Positions 34,401 to 45,645 of a stretch of 64,000 nucleotides of DNA are shown here, piece after piece; within the stretch, counting starts at the first letter, position 1; every line of letters starts with the position of its first letter. The notes below the pieces were generated by a model that did no database searches, was not told the DNA's origin, and was given only the letters and a program-made list of their open reading frames with translations. Made by a program: the position numbers and the translations under genes. The DNA comes from Brachypterus glaber. Taxonomy: Eukaryota; Arthropoda; Insecta; Coleoptera; Kateretidae. The stretch covers positions 9,215,340 through 9,279,339 of the forward strand of contig OY294050.1 of the NCBI GenBank assembly GCA_958510825.1, written 5' to 3'.

Positions 34401-37400
34401 ACACACAAATTAGCAAAAATCGGCCCTGAAAGCTTAAATTATTTAAACAAAACTCTCAGGTCCAGTTTTCACTAATTTACGCATAATAATCGTTTTTTAG
34501 TATCTGACACTGCTAGTGTTGGGTATCATCAATACTGATTTTAAAAGCGAAGTTATATTTTAACTTATTGATAAGTACTTTAATTTGTAAAAATTGTATA
34601 TTCGAATGTAATAAAGTACTCAAACCGAGAGAGGTATGTTTTTGGTCGATCTATCGATATATTAATTAATGAACCTTGGGCAAAACTTACCTTCATGTTT
34701 TTCCCAACCTGGTGGTAACTCGCTACCATCTACCCTTTCCTTCTCCGGACTAACTCTACTATTTTTCTCTGGTGACTTTTGATTGTTTTTCTTGACTGGT
34801 ATGGCGTAGAGGTCATTGTTTAAATGGCCGACTATGTGAGGTACGCCTTCCTCATCTTTGGTAATTACCCGTTGATTTTCACAAAGACTGAAGACAAAAA
34901 AAATAATTAATTTCTTATAACTTTTTTTATATTTTTATTAATCGATCGTATATCATTTATTTCGTACTAATTTGTTAACATAAGTAAGTAAAGACATATC
35001 CAGAAGCTTGCATAAGAACATAAAACATAAGAATGCGATGCCGTGATTGGCTTACAAGATACATGGCGGCCCATCAAGCCAATCACGCATCGCATTGTTA
35101 TGTTTTATGTTCTTATGCGAGCTTGTGAATAGGCACTAAGTAAGTAAATAGAAATACATCCTTTTATTATTATTTTTGTTTAAAAATTTACGTTTTTAAT
35201 ATCTGCATGACAGTAAGATGGATAAAGACGAGATTTTCGATTTTTAACAAGAAATATTTGGAATACAGTCACTGTCACTGGACAGGTGAGATAGTGAGAA
35301 AAATCTCACGGCCCCCCACTTTCGGTCGCCCCCATGTCTTAAGGGCTTCTCCCAATTTAATTTTTATTCTGACGGGAATATACAAAAATCTACACGCGTT
35401 GACCTTTTTTTAGTCATCGCTTCAAGACAAAAACTATTAAATTTTCTCCACTTATGGCGCTCATAAATCCAGGGCCGTAACTAGGGAAGGGCAGGGGGGC
35501 TAAGACCCCCCCCTGGCCTTGGTTTGAGCCCCCCTGGTATTTTTTAAGTAACCTACCTTTGGGCGCCAATTTTTCTTGCAGGGGCGCCAAGTTTAGTAGA
35601 AACCGTTAGGGACAAAGTTTTTTTTGATGAAGGTATTTTTTTTTTATTTTTTTTTGTAAATCTCACCAGCCCAACGCTGCCCAGTTGCACACTGTTGGAA
35701 AATGATTGTAGGTCTTACTGCATTTATATCTTAAGGCCTTAAAGTCAGGAATAAATAAATAAAACCATGAAGAGGGTAGTTAATAAAAAATAGATTATAT
35801 TTTATGACTTTTTCTGACAATTTTTTCTGATAAATTAATGCATTAGGCTTTTAACAAGTATCGAGTCATTCTTTGAGTGAAAACATTCTTGAGTACAAAC
35901 TTAATTGTGTAAATGTTAAACAAAAACTTTAAAATAATAAAATAACATGTAATACCTAAACAATATACGATCGACTTACCATGCGTTTAATTTTTGATTA
36001 GATGCAATGTAGTTGGCAACAGGGTTCGAGCGCATTGTTGCCACATTTATTATTTATTATATTGTTTACAATGTCTAATCGAAAGTTAAACGTGCTGTAT
36101 TTTATCAAGTCATAAAAATTTTATCATCACAATATAAATAATTATAGTTATATTAAAATTTTTATTATATACCCAGCTTTCTTATTATATTTTAAACAAT
36201 TATATAATGTGGTCATTTTAGCTTTTTATATTGTGATTAAATAATATGCATTTTAAAAATCTAGAATTAAAAAATGTAAATTTTAAAGAAAACGTACTTT
36301 TGCCATACTGTTGTTTCAGTATTCCCGTTCCCCTCAGTATTCCTACAACAAAGAAAATTGAATCCAAATAATACATAGAAGCAGAAGCAAAAAAATATAA
36401 AGGATAATTCGAAAAGCAGTAAGATTTTTATATATTTACAAGGTTATATGGAGTAATATAAACCGTCGATTTAAGTTAGAAAATTTCCCTAAAACTTAAG
36501 TATATTACAATAAATTGGTATAGGTAGGTATATCATCAAATAAACCCACATTTTGTACGCTTCTTGCAAAAATTAATCTTTGTCGATTTACTATAGTGGT
36601 GGCCATATTTAAAAGTTCACAAAAATTTTACAAAAAATCGTAAAATATATATATAATTGGGGGCAACCATTAGAGACACTAGATGTAAGCCTCAAGTTAG
36701 CTCTAATTTGATACATAGAGTTGGCAGATGTAAGTGATGAAGTACAGTTCATTTCAACAAAACTGGAAAAGTGGGGTTATAAAAAAAAATTACATTGTGA
36801 ACTATCTTTCATTTGACAAATATTTGTTTACTGGTTAATAAATTTAGTGTCAATATTGTTATTGCCACATTAATGTCAAAGTCAAAAAATGTTGGTCTAT
36901 TTTTTTAAAATTGGGAGAGATAAAGCAGAAAAACAAGAATACTCGAAGAATACTGGTGTAAAACCCATAATTATAATTTTTAAATTAAGGAACTATGAGG
37001 AATACCTAGTTGTAGGAGACCAATATACTAGTAGTGTTTTTTAAAAATAAAGGTATTTAAAACAAGTTTATTAGATACAAAATATATTGATAAGGGGATT
37101 TAATAATAGACATTTTAGAATATGGATATTTTAGAGCAGAAATACAGTAATTAACAATAGAGATACGCTTCAAAATCCAAATAGTATTTACTAAACACAA
37201 ATGCATAGAATAACATATGATTTTTGACATTGTTAAACTAACCTTATTTTTCAAACAGGCATAACCCCATTTAAATAATCCACATTCACACAACTAAATT
37301 TTATGGAAAAGATGAAATTTTACTTAACCCCACTTTTCCAGTTTTGTTGAAATCAACTGTATCAATTAACCATTAATGGTTACCAACCAATCTCTACCAA

Positions 37401-40400
37401 TAGTTTTAATAAATTATTTATTGAATGGCACGAGTTTTTGAGATTTAACACCTAATTGGTGCGTTTAGAGTTAAATTGAAAACATATATGTATAAAGTGC
37501 AATTTTTCTTCATATAAAATGCACCAAATGACAGTATTTGTCATCGTTTTATGCAGCTATCTAAAAAAATAAAAAAACAAGAAACAAACGGGGACTTTTT
37601 TTCTAAAAAATTTTAACAAGGTGGAAATGTCAGTATCATTTGTACTTGTAAAAAAGTCCATACAACGTAGTACCTTAACGACAGCAATAATATCCTTACC
37701 TCCTATTATCTATCAGATTCGCACAGTTATTCTGCGTCAGAGGTCCACCATTCACGTCAACCCCCATGGATCCGATGTCCAATGCCGCGTAGGTCTTCCT
37801 GCCCGAGGTGGGCACCGCCCCTTTCACGCCGTGTCCCATGTTGCAAATGTCATCTAGCTCTTGGTAGATATCTTCGTATAGGTTCGGGTTGTTTGAGTTG
37901 AGCGCATCATCATCATCCAGCAGTTGGTTATGAAGGTTGTTGGTGGTGGATTGTGGTGGTAAATGGTAGTTGGGGTTTTCGTAGCTCAGAAGACCATTTT
38001 CTAAAACATTCATAAAAAACAAGCCGTGAAGATATGACATATCTTCATAATGTAATCCTTTACATTTGAAAAAATGTCCCCCTTACCCCCTGCCTACATT
38101 GTGCCTCCCAAATTATATCTTTACGCCAGTTTGTGCTCCCATTAAGATCTTATAACTTTTGTTTAACCCATTCACTGCGACTCAGAACGGACGTTCAGGA
38201 ACCAGGTGCGCTTTGCTTTTTAAGTATCACTATCTGTCATGTTTGAGAGTTCACAGAAAAAAAATCTAGTAACAGCAATGATTTTCTGACGGCCAAATTC
38301 GTGCAACTACGCTCACAGCAACAAAATCGCTCCCCTTTAACGCTAAAAACTAACTGTCGCCAAAACAAGAGAATAACATAAACGCACCCGTTTGCGTCGA
38401 TAGCGTGGCAGCCAATACAAGCTAAACGCACCCGTATGCGTCCAACGCACTGAAAGTGTTAAAACTTTTTCTAGTATACCTACCAGTTATTAAAATATTA
38501 AGGGTTTTCATGATAAATCAACCACCCTGTATTTGATATTTTTAGCTATTTTGGGGGTGATTTTTGGACCGTACTGTATAAACAACTTTGAACAACTGAT
38601 ACATGTATACATACAAATACGTAGGTAAAGGTAAACTTCCTTAAAAAATTAAAAAATGAGAAAATCATTTATGCATGGCGTCTAGATTTCCCCAATCTAG
38701 TCTATTTCAGACGTACATTTCTTACTCCTGGTTAATGTGATTTATTCATAGAAAACATAATCCCAAAGTCCGCATCCAATATAAATTTTAATCATATTAT
38801 TTTAGGATTGATTGTGTATGAATATCTTATACCTAATGCGATATCTCAGGACTCCCGAGTCAGGAGTTATATAAAGTGTGATCCAAACCGAAGTTGTATA
38901 GAATACCAAACAGTGGCGGATCCAGAAAATTTGGATCACAGGCACTAAACCGCTAAAAAAGTTCCCAGGAAACCAAAACATACTTTATTACTGAATAAAT
39001 TAAATTCAATAATTAATATTTAAAAAAATAAATATAGGATGCTTGAAGAAAAAAAAGTATGTTTTACTCAGAGGAAAAGTGCTTTTTTTACTCGTCTGTA
39101 GTTTCCGGACTCCGCTTCGCGTCGTCCGTAAATTCTACAGACTAGTAAAAAAAAGCTTCACTTTTCCCCTTAGTTAACCATATACTATTTTATCTACTTT
39201 AATGTAAAAAAATGACACGCTCTTGTTGAACAGACTGTAAACCAAAAAACCTAAATAGGTAAATTTCATTTTATGGCTTGACCCGATCAATAGGAAGGTA
39301 TATCAACTACCTATAATAATATTAAAACTAATATTTGAAAAGGCAAGCGTATTTTTTTCAGTCGACCCAAACCATATTGATTTTAGATTAGATAGCTTTT
39401 TGACGAAGGAAAGGTAAAACATAGGCAAAGGAAAAAGTACTAAATTTTTAATTAATTTCTAAAGTCACCGTACAAAGTACCTACGTGAAAATTATTCGTA
39501 ATAAGCGATTTAAATAATTTGTATACTCACAGAAAAGTGTCGTGTCGTGTTTTTCGGATTCAGTTTAGAAAATACCTAATAGTAGCACGGTGGTTTTCTG
39601 CAAATTTTAACTTTTTGTTTCCGACCCCCGATTTTTGTTTCTCATAAATTGATTAAACACACCTAAAGAAGTAATTTAGGCAAATATAAAAAAAAATCGT
39701 AGAGGCCGATCGTTTTTTTTTACGTTTTATTTTTCTAATTTATTATAATATTAGATCAAGAAAGTTAGAAGAAAAAACGACGAATAGAAGAAATAATTTA
39801 TAAAGTTTTTTGGTTGTGAACTCCCAATAGAAACCCAAAAACAGATCCGAAGAGTTAGAGAATTTATTATATTCTCCATTAAATTCTGCATAAAATTTGT
39901 CCTATAAAGTCTTTGTGTATCTCCCACAAATGACATTGGAAAATAAGCAACGAACTAATAACTCTTCTAGAATAGGCATTTCATTTGTAAAAACTGACAA
40001 AAACGTAGCCAACATATACATTTGTCTGTCTTACTCGCACAGCTTTGTTCTAACAGAGACAACCATAACAGTAACTGGTAATTGTTATTGTTCAGGCCTG
40101 AATATACCTAGTATTTGTTTACAAACAAACCGAGATGTTGGCGATACTTTATATTAACGGTATGCGTATTCTAGAGAGAAGAGTTGTTAGTTCGTTGAAA
40201 ATAAGCATATTTCTCAGCGCGAAGACAAAACCACTATCCCACAAAATGAAATTTTTGAAGCATACCGAGAAGCATACTTTTTTCTGACATGACCTATCTT
40301 AAAGCATTTTTTCTCCTGATTCTGAATCTTTTTTCAGATTTGGACTATGATCCTACAGTTTTTATATACATTCTTTCGCTATACGAAGGTCCTAACTTCG

Positions 40401-42069
40401 TAGTTTACCTGACGTCAAATATGGTTAACATTCGGATCAGGCAGGGGGAACAAAGGGGCAAATACTATTTTTTTTTGTGATGGCTTATTATTGATCGTAA
40501 AATAACATTTCCTGTGCATATTTTTTATTTTCTACTAAAATTTCAATTATTTTTGTAGTAGGATAAGAATTGTTATCTTCCGACCAATAACAAGCCAGTT
40601 ATCGCATAAAATATTAGTATTTGCCCCCTTTGTCCCCCTTGATGCTCTCCAATGTTAACCATATTTGACGTCATCATTGATACACGGACGAAAACTGTTT
40701 TTAGCGCGATTACAGTTACCAATCTCGCTCTCTTAGCTCGGCTGGCAATCTTCAAAATTGCCATAAAAACATTATTTTAAATCCTTGTATCATAAATAAC
40801 TATTTAAATCACGTGCAGGAGCAACTTTATATTATAAAATGTATTATAAAGCATCTATGTTTATGCCTCAATAGTTTTTAATAAATATAAAATAGGTTAT
40901 TGATTTTTTCTACTCTATTTATCATAGATATAAAATCTTCCATCTAACGATATTGAAAAAAAAACAGGGTGGCCATACATTTTTTTTAATTTCTCCAAAT
41001 TTTCCCTGATATTTAATTTTTTTAGATTTTTTTTTTGTATTTTCTCAATAGTACTATTAATCCTTTCAATAGCTAATTTTATACCTAATATTAATATTTT
41101 TTTTACTGAGCATTCCTCGGAACGTTCATAGTAAACCGAAATGTTACTTTATTTTTATTTTTTGTGACTCCTAAAACTTTTCAGAAAATAAAAATATTAA
41201 AAATTAATAATTTAAAAATTTTAAAACACCACTCCTGTCACTCCTGCTCTGGTTCAATATTTCCAGTTTTTTTTAATAAATATATAATTTTCTCCCTGAT
41301 GGTTCCAGAATGTGGCCACCCTGTATGCAGTGTGTCTTTTGATGTAACCTCTCTATCCACTTTAGATTTTTGACAAATAGGTGATTTCAATTTCCGATAA
41401 AAAAATTAAAAAAACACAATTAAAGCAGCTTTACAACATTGATCATCGCCATATGTACCCCCGATAAGGGACAAGCTGATAACAGGGTGAAAACGTCCTG
41501 AGGCTAGTGCAACTTACTCCAACTGGACCTTATTAACTGCTAATAACAAAGCAAAATGTTTTAAATGAAACGAAAATAAAAACACACACAGGGCCAGATT
41601 TACCATCAGGCAAAACTAGGCAAGTCAACTTTAAGGGGCTGCAAAATTTAAAAATAGGCGCAGTAAAATTTAAAAAAATAAGAGCAAGGGGCAAAATGAC
41701 AAGGGCGTTCAAGAGAGTGAAGCAGTTGATGACCTTTTTTTTAGTAGTTTTTATGCAAGTCAACAACTATTTTCCAAATAGGGTTACAATTTCCTGGGGC
41801 GGCGACTGAAGTAAATCCGGTCCTGTGACACAAATAAAGCAGCTTTAAAGCTTAAATTAAGCCTCACAACATAGATCCTCACCGAGGAATATATCCTCCT
41901 CCTCCGCGTTGACGGCGTGCTGAGCCGCCAGAGCCGCCATACCCCCGACTAGGGAGGTAAGCGACCAGAAGGGACTACGGCAGTCCGAGGACGAGCCGAA
42001 CGCGGCGCTAGTCGAGATCGAGGTTAAGTGATAACCTACCGGAGTCCCTCGGAACTCACCACACAACAT
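28459..42069 (-). CDS. APBB: Fe65/APBB-family adaptor (WW plus two PTB domains, 11 exons)
   Basis: Exons (minus): 42069-41883, 38000-37700, 36342-36298, 34887-34691, 34293-34065, 33811-33613, 32587-32460, 30922-30669, 30270-30068, 29745-29569, 28608-28459. They give 689 aa, every junction in phase. The WW domain is split by an intron (LPPGWEKHE | DNDGPYYWHIKSGT, W239 to P263). PTB1 starts near FAVRSLGWVEI and carries VWGVGRDNGR, FAYVARDR and CHVFRCDMP. PTB2 starts VLRAQYLGC and carries CRVRYLSFLGIGK, HVFYCEP and LRYQKCLDAH. These are Fe65 signatures. The family binds the APP tail through PTB2 and links it to nuclear and cytoskeletal partners. The N-terminal exon (EEEDIF acidic end) is the least certain; it has an in-frame upstream TAG and fits in phase. 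Exon 3 is a 45-bp microexon. The introns are repeat-rich. The exact vertebrate paralogue (APBB1, 2 or 3) cannot be assigned. Confidence 0.92.
29426..29490 (+). mobile_element. Gypsy-type reverse transcriptase fossil fragment
   Basis: The plus-strand frame reads FHFKRMPFGLPNASATFQRL, matching the conserved RMPFGLxNAPATFQRLM block of LTR-retrotransposon reverse transcriptases. Only about 20 codons are recognisable and the frame degenerates afterwards. It lies in an Fe65 intron, 80 bp from an exon boundary. Confidence 0.7.
30343..30466. repeat. Inverted repeat, TTTCAGTGCAC/GTGCACTGAAA arms
   Basis: Arms of about 30 bp around AGTGCTTTTTTTACTCGG. A related ACTCG-T-rich hairpin is at 39066-39165. 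It lies in an Fe65 intron. Confidence 0.55.
31745..32420. repeat. Dispersed repeat family (ACCTTATAAC...AACCATATTTGA...GTCTAGAAAAGG)
   Basis: It is homologous to 52630-53190, and in reverse to parts of 22450-22715. Landmarks in order are CTGTCTGTCTG, AAACCTTATAACTT, AATATGGTTAACATTAGC, GTAGGACTATT and CACCCGTCTAGAAAAGGTAC. It is interrupted by the MITE at 32017-32148. Non-coding, in an Fe65 intron. Confidence 0.65.
32017..32148. mobile_element. 132-bp MITE, CTGTCCTAC ends, TATT duplication
   Basis: The ends CTGTCCTACTGCGCTAGAAA and the complement of CTAGGGTAGTAGGGCAG pair. TATT precedes (32013-32016) and follows (32149-32152). The sister repeat at 52906-52909 has a single TATT at the same place, which gives the empty site. 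Confidence 0.8.
33845..34050. repeat. 20-bp tandem repeat
   Basis: About ten imperfect copies of TTTAAAATTTTAGAGTAAAA, starting about 30 bp upstream of the acceptor for Fe65 exon 33811-33613 and ending about 15 bp after the previous exon's donor. It fills almost the whole short intron. Confidence 0.85.
34992..35134. mobile_element. Hairpin MITE, GCATAAGAACATAAAACATA arms, copy 1
   Basis: Arms of about 60 bp meet around ACAAGATACATGGCGGC. A near-identical copy lies at 44761-44902. In an Fe65 intron. Confidence 0.8.
35470..35680. repeat. Fragment of the AGGGCCGTA repeat family
   Basis: It starts CCAGGGCCGTAACTAGGGAA, then G/C-rich runs and GGGCGCCAA phrases shared with 60240-60400. The other terminus was not found. 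In an Fe65 intron. Confidence 0.5.
36745..37359. mobile_element. 615-bp TIR element with TA duplication (Tc1/mariner-like ends)
   Basis: TIRs of about 36 bp: CAGTTCATTTCAACAAAACT... and its near-exact complement ending AAATCAACTG, flanked by TA on both sides. No transposase motif is present. In an Fe65 intron. Confidence 0.8.
38012..38056. repeat. TTCACGGCTTGTT repeat terminus beside an Fe65 acceptor
   Basis: AACAAGCCGTGAAGATATGA begins about 20 bp upstream of the acceptor of Fe65 exon 38000-37700 (minus strand). Confidence 0.55.
38057..39940. other. Fe65 intron, left part
   Basis: No exon was recognised. It contains a lone TIR-like end (GATTTTTGGACCGTACTGTA, 38558-38579) related to 43149-43875 and an ACTCGT...CTAGT hairpin at 39085-39150. 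Confidence 0.4.
39942..40199. repeat. Inverted repeat, CAACGAACTAATAACTCTTC arms
   Basis: Imperfect arms of about 35 bp around a non-coding centre, in an Fe65 intron. Confidence 0.6.
40410..40673. mobile_element. Foldback element, TGACGTCAAATATGGTTAAC ends
   Basis: TGACGTCAAATATGGTTAAC on the left and its exact complement on the right. Further pairing includes GGGGCAAATACTA/TAGTATTTGCCCC. It shares the AACCATATTTGA motif with the 31745 and 52630 repeats. Confidence 0.75.
40674..41588. other. Fe65 intron, AT-rich
   Basis: No exon or paired repeat was recognised. Confidence 0.35.
41589..41825. mobile_element. Short hAT-like element, CAGGGCCAGATTTAC ends
   Basis: The ends CAGGGCCAGATTTACC and GTAAATCCGGTCCTG are near complements, and CAG-rGCC-GATTTA termini are common in hAT elements. 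No clear 8-bp duplication was found. It is 58 bp from the first Fe65 coding exon. Confidence 0.6.
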
Positions 42070-42078
42070 CCCAACCTA

Positions 42079-42448
42079 TGTGTCGATTCTGCCCTACCTA
42101 GAACAAGAGAATGTTATTATTAAAATGAGGCAAATAACTGATTATTTGCCTTAATTTTTTTTATTTAAGGCTATGAAAAATTAAGGACACTAGATTGGTG
42201 GCGCCGGTAAGTGAACTAGACTTTAAGATCCTAATAAAAATTGGTAATATCAATTATTGATTTTGTGTCGATTCTGCCCTACCTAGAACAAGAGAATGTT
42301 ATTATTAAAATGAGGCAAATAACTGATTATTCGCCTTAATTTTTTTTATTTAAGGCTATGAAAAATTAAGAACCCTAGATTGGTGGCGCCGGAAAGTGAA
42401 CTAGACTTTAAGATCCTAATAAAAATTGGCAATATCAATTATTGATTT
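42079..42448. repeat. 185-bp tandem duplication
   Basis: Two copies (42079-42263, 42264-42448) beginning TGTGTCGATTCTGCCCTACC and differing at a few positions, immediately upstream of the first Fe65 coding exon. Confidence 0.9.
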
Positions 42449-42675
42449 TTCTGAGAATATAAGCAATGCTCTTGTTATGGTTCAACTGAAAATAGCATTG
42501 TGACGAACACTACTTAAATTTTCATAGAAACCGTAACATTTTATTATCAGGGTAAGTATAAACGTTTAACTGTTCTGAGAAAAATTAGCTGATTGGCGTC
42601 TCAACGTGTTACGAGGCCGCGTTAAAATAAAATTAGATTTATTTGACAGCAGGGGTAATTTTAACGTTTAACTAT

Positions 42676-43146
42676 ATACAAAAAACTTGTGTATATATAC
42701 AAAAAACTTGTGTATATATACAAAAAACTTGTGTATATATACAAAAAAAAAACTTGTGTATATATACAAAAAACTTGTGTATATATACAAAAAACTTGTG
42801 TATATATACAAAAAACTTGTGTATATATACAAAAAATTGTGTATATATACAAAAAACTTATGTATATATACAAAAAACTTGTGTATATATACAAAAAACT
42901 TGTGTATATATACAAAAAACTTGTGTATATATACAAAAAAAAACTTGTGTATATATACAAAAAACTTGTGTATATATACAAAAAACTTGTGTATATATAC
43001 AAAAAACTTGTGTATATATACAAAAAATTGTGTATATATACAAAAAACTTATGTATATATACAAAAAACTTGTGTATATATACAAAAAACTTGTGTATAT
43101 ATACAAAAAACTTGTGTATATATACAAAAAACTTGTGTATATATTA
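42676..43146. repeat. 21-bp minisatellite with ~191-bp higher-order period
   Basis: About 22 copies of GTGTATATATACAAAAAACTT. Three variant units (long A run, missing C-T, GTG to ATG) recur in the same order about 191 bp apart, so the array grew by duplication of a nine-unit block. All frames are open by chance; it is not a gene. Confidence 0.95.
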
Positions 43147-43148
43147 TA

Positions 43149-43875
43149 CAGAGCGGTCCAAAAGTCACCCTCCCACCTCTTAACTTTTGAACCAGTTGAG
43201 ATATCGACTTCAAATTTGGAACTTTTAAATAAGACAACTTAAAGTATCTTTTAGCATATATTTAATACTTTCAGCTCTTAAAATGTGGGCAGGGGGGCAT
43301 GGGGGGACATTTTTTTAAATGGAAAGGGGGGTCGTGTGATACATCATTTTAAAGCTTATAAAATTCTTCATTTAACTGTATATTTTTTATTTTTTTAAAA
43401 CATTTTTTTTTGGGTTTAAAATAGGGTTGAAAATGGGTATTTTTGTCAAAATTTCTCTAAAAAATCCAAACAATTTTTTAAAAATGCCTAATTTCATAAT
43501 GAAAAAAAGTAAATTATACTTTTCAACTAATTTTAGTTGACATGAATAAAAATTAACAAAAAAAAACTTAAAAATTTATTTTTTTAGCACAAAAAACTGA
43601 AAAATCAAAACCTTGAAAAACATGTTTAAAAAATTTAAAAATGTATGGTTATATAGAGAATTTTAAAGGCTTTAAAATGATGTATCACACGACCCCCCTT
43701 TCCATTTAAAAAAATTTCCTCCCATGCCCCCCTGCCCACATTTTAAAAGATAAAAGTATCAAATATATGCTTAAAGATAGTTTAAGTTGTCTTATTTAAG
43801 AGTTCTAAATTTGAAATCGATATCTCAACTCGTTCAAAAGTTAAGAGGGGGGGGGGTGACTTTTGGACCGCACTG
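43149..43875. mobile_element. 727-bp foldback element, CAGAGCGGTCCAAAAGTCA ends
   Basis: The ends CAGAGCGGTCCAAAAGTCAC and the complement of GTGACTTTTGGACCGCACTG are flanked by TA. Arms of about 220 bp remain complementary (for example GGGGGGTCGTGTGATACATC and GATGTATCACACGACCCCCC). Mariner-like ends, no transposase. Confidence 0.85.
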
Positions 43876-43999
43876 TATAGTAAAAAAAATTAAATGTAGT
43901 TGAAATATAAAATAAATATCTGTGGCTTGGTTCTAGAAGGCCTAACGCCAAAAGTTTTGAACGGATACTGTCAAATATTGGTCGTTTTAGCAGTTTAAC

Positions 44000-44760
44000 A
44001 GAAATGTTCAGGGCCGTAGCTATGGGGAGGGGGGGATGGGGAAAGTTTACGTTCCTTGCATTCTTTTTAGGTGACAGTTGGAAAAAATCAGACAGTAAGC
44101 AGGACAGAATGCTTGAAAATAATTAAAAAATTAAATTAAATTAATTAAAATTAGTAAGGGCGGTTTATTGTTCCTAGTACGACTAGTATAAATTTCTGCT
44201 TAAAACAAATCGATTTATTTAATTAAATTTTAACTGAATTCCCCTAATAATAATAATAATAAACGTTCTAAGGCGCCTGATTGTCTGACTTCGATTTGAG
44301 GCAACAGTCACGCACGTCATTCCACTATAAATATTTATGTATATAAATTAGCAACCGTTTATACAGGGAAAGGTAATGGAGGTTCGAACGACGATTCCGG
44401 CGTAACCGACGTAACGTTTCTACCGTACTTTGCCAAATTTCTGTAAGTAACCGTAGTGAGTGTTTGGATAAGGATAAATTTTTTTGAAAAAGTGCATTAA
44501 GTAATACTTGAACGAACCTTTTTCTTTTCTTTTCTGAGGTGACTCCTTTACGCCAAAACTTTTCCCTTGCGATGAATCAAAACAACCTCGATCAACCTTT
44601 CTCGTCAGTATTTTTCCCCAAAAAAGGGGCAGATTTTTCTGTAGAGCTACTTCATCTCATTAATCCCGAGATTAATCCATCAGAAACGATAAAGTAGATC
44701 TAGTTTACCGTTGATTCTTATATTTACAGAAATCTGGCCAGCATTATCATGTATATAAAG
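44000..44760. other. Upstream Fe65 flank, unassigned
   Basis: A fragment of the CAGGGCCGTAGCTA family starts at 44010. The remainder (44270-44700), although less AT-rich, shows no ORF or splice pattern that I can defend. Confidence 0.35.
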
Positions 44761-44902
44761 GCCTATTCAGAAGATTGCATAAGAACATAAAACATAAGAA
44801 TGCGTTGCCGTGATTGGCTTACAAGATACATGGCGGCACATCAAGCCAATCACGGCATCGCATTGTTATGTTTAATGTTCTTATGCGAGCCTCTGAATAG
44901 GC
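44761..44902. mobile_element. Hairpin MITE, GCATAAGAACATAAAACATA arms, copy 2
   Basis: Ends GCCTATTCAGAAG and CTCTGAATAGGC. It is homologous over its length to 34992-35134. Confidence 0.8.
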
Positions 44903-44962
44903 ACTTAGGTATATTATACATTATGCTATTACTATTTTAGATAACTTTAAATTATTTTAATA

Positions 44963-45201
44963 ATATGTGAGTGGTCACATGAAAAGAGACCTGAAGGTAT
45001 AAAAAATAATTTGTGGGTTTTCGGTGCACTTGACATTTTAAGACAAAATAATCCAAATATAACATTTTAATCTCAAATACTTTTTTTACTGTGATTTTTT
45101 TTTCTAAATGCTAAATTTTAATTTAATATTAATTTTTCTCAGATTCTAATTCCTCCCCCCCCCCCAACTTCAGGTCCTTTTTCTCATGACCACTCACATA
45201 T
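44963..45201. repeat. Inverted repeat, ATATGTGAGTGGTCA arms
   Basis: ATATGTGAGTGGTCACATGA on the left pairs with TCATGACCACTCACATAT on the right; arms are about 34 bp. Confidence 0.75.
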
Positions 45202-45214
45202 ACCTTTCTATATA

Positions 45215-45643
45215 CCGGGTGTCCCAACTCTATTTACCCAGCGATTTTCTCGTAAACTAAAAGAGATATTCAAGTTCTGAGAAAAACATCTTAAATAAGA
45301 CAACTTAAACTATCTTTTAGCATATATTTGATACTTTCAGCTCTTGAAATATGGGCAGGGGGGCTTAGAGGGACTTTTTTTAAACGGAAAGGGGGGTCGT
45401 GTGATACATCATTTTAAAGCTTATAAAATTATCCATTTAACTATATATTTTTTAATTTTTTTAAACATTTTTTTTGGGTTTAAAAATTCCCCCCCCCCCA
45501 TGCCCACATTGTAAGAGCTAAAAGTATCAAATATATGCTAAAAGATAGTTTAAGTTGTCTAATTTAAGATAGTTTTCGCAGAACTTGATTATCTCTTTTA
45601 GTTTTCGAGAAAATCGCTGGGTAAATAGAATTGGGATACCCGG
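45215..45643. mobile_element. 429-bp foldback element, CCGGGTGTCCCAACTC ends
   Basis: The ends CCGGGTGTCCCAACTCTATT and AATTGGGATACCCGG are flanked by TA. The arms carry the same inner sequence (TAAACTATCTTTTAGCATAT, GGGCAGGGGGGC) as 43149-43875, but the outer termini differ. Confidence 0.85.
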
Positions 45644-45645
45644 TA

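Noticed and set aside
37057..37293. 78-codon minus-strand ORF inside the TA-flanked TIR element as a transposase
   Set aside because: No DDE/D or helix-turn-helix motif and far too short; the element is non-autonomous.
42643..43242. Long overlapping ORFs in all frames over the 21-bp minisatellite
   Set aside because: They are a consequence of a stop-free repeat unit (YIQKTCV-type periods) and have no start context or splice support.
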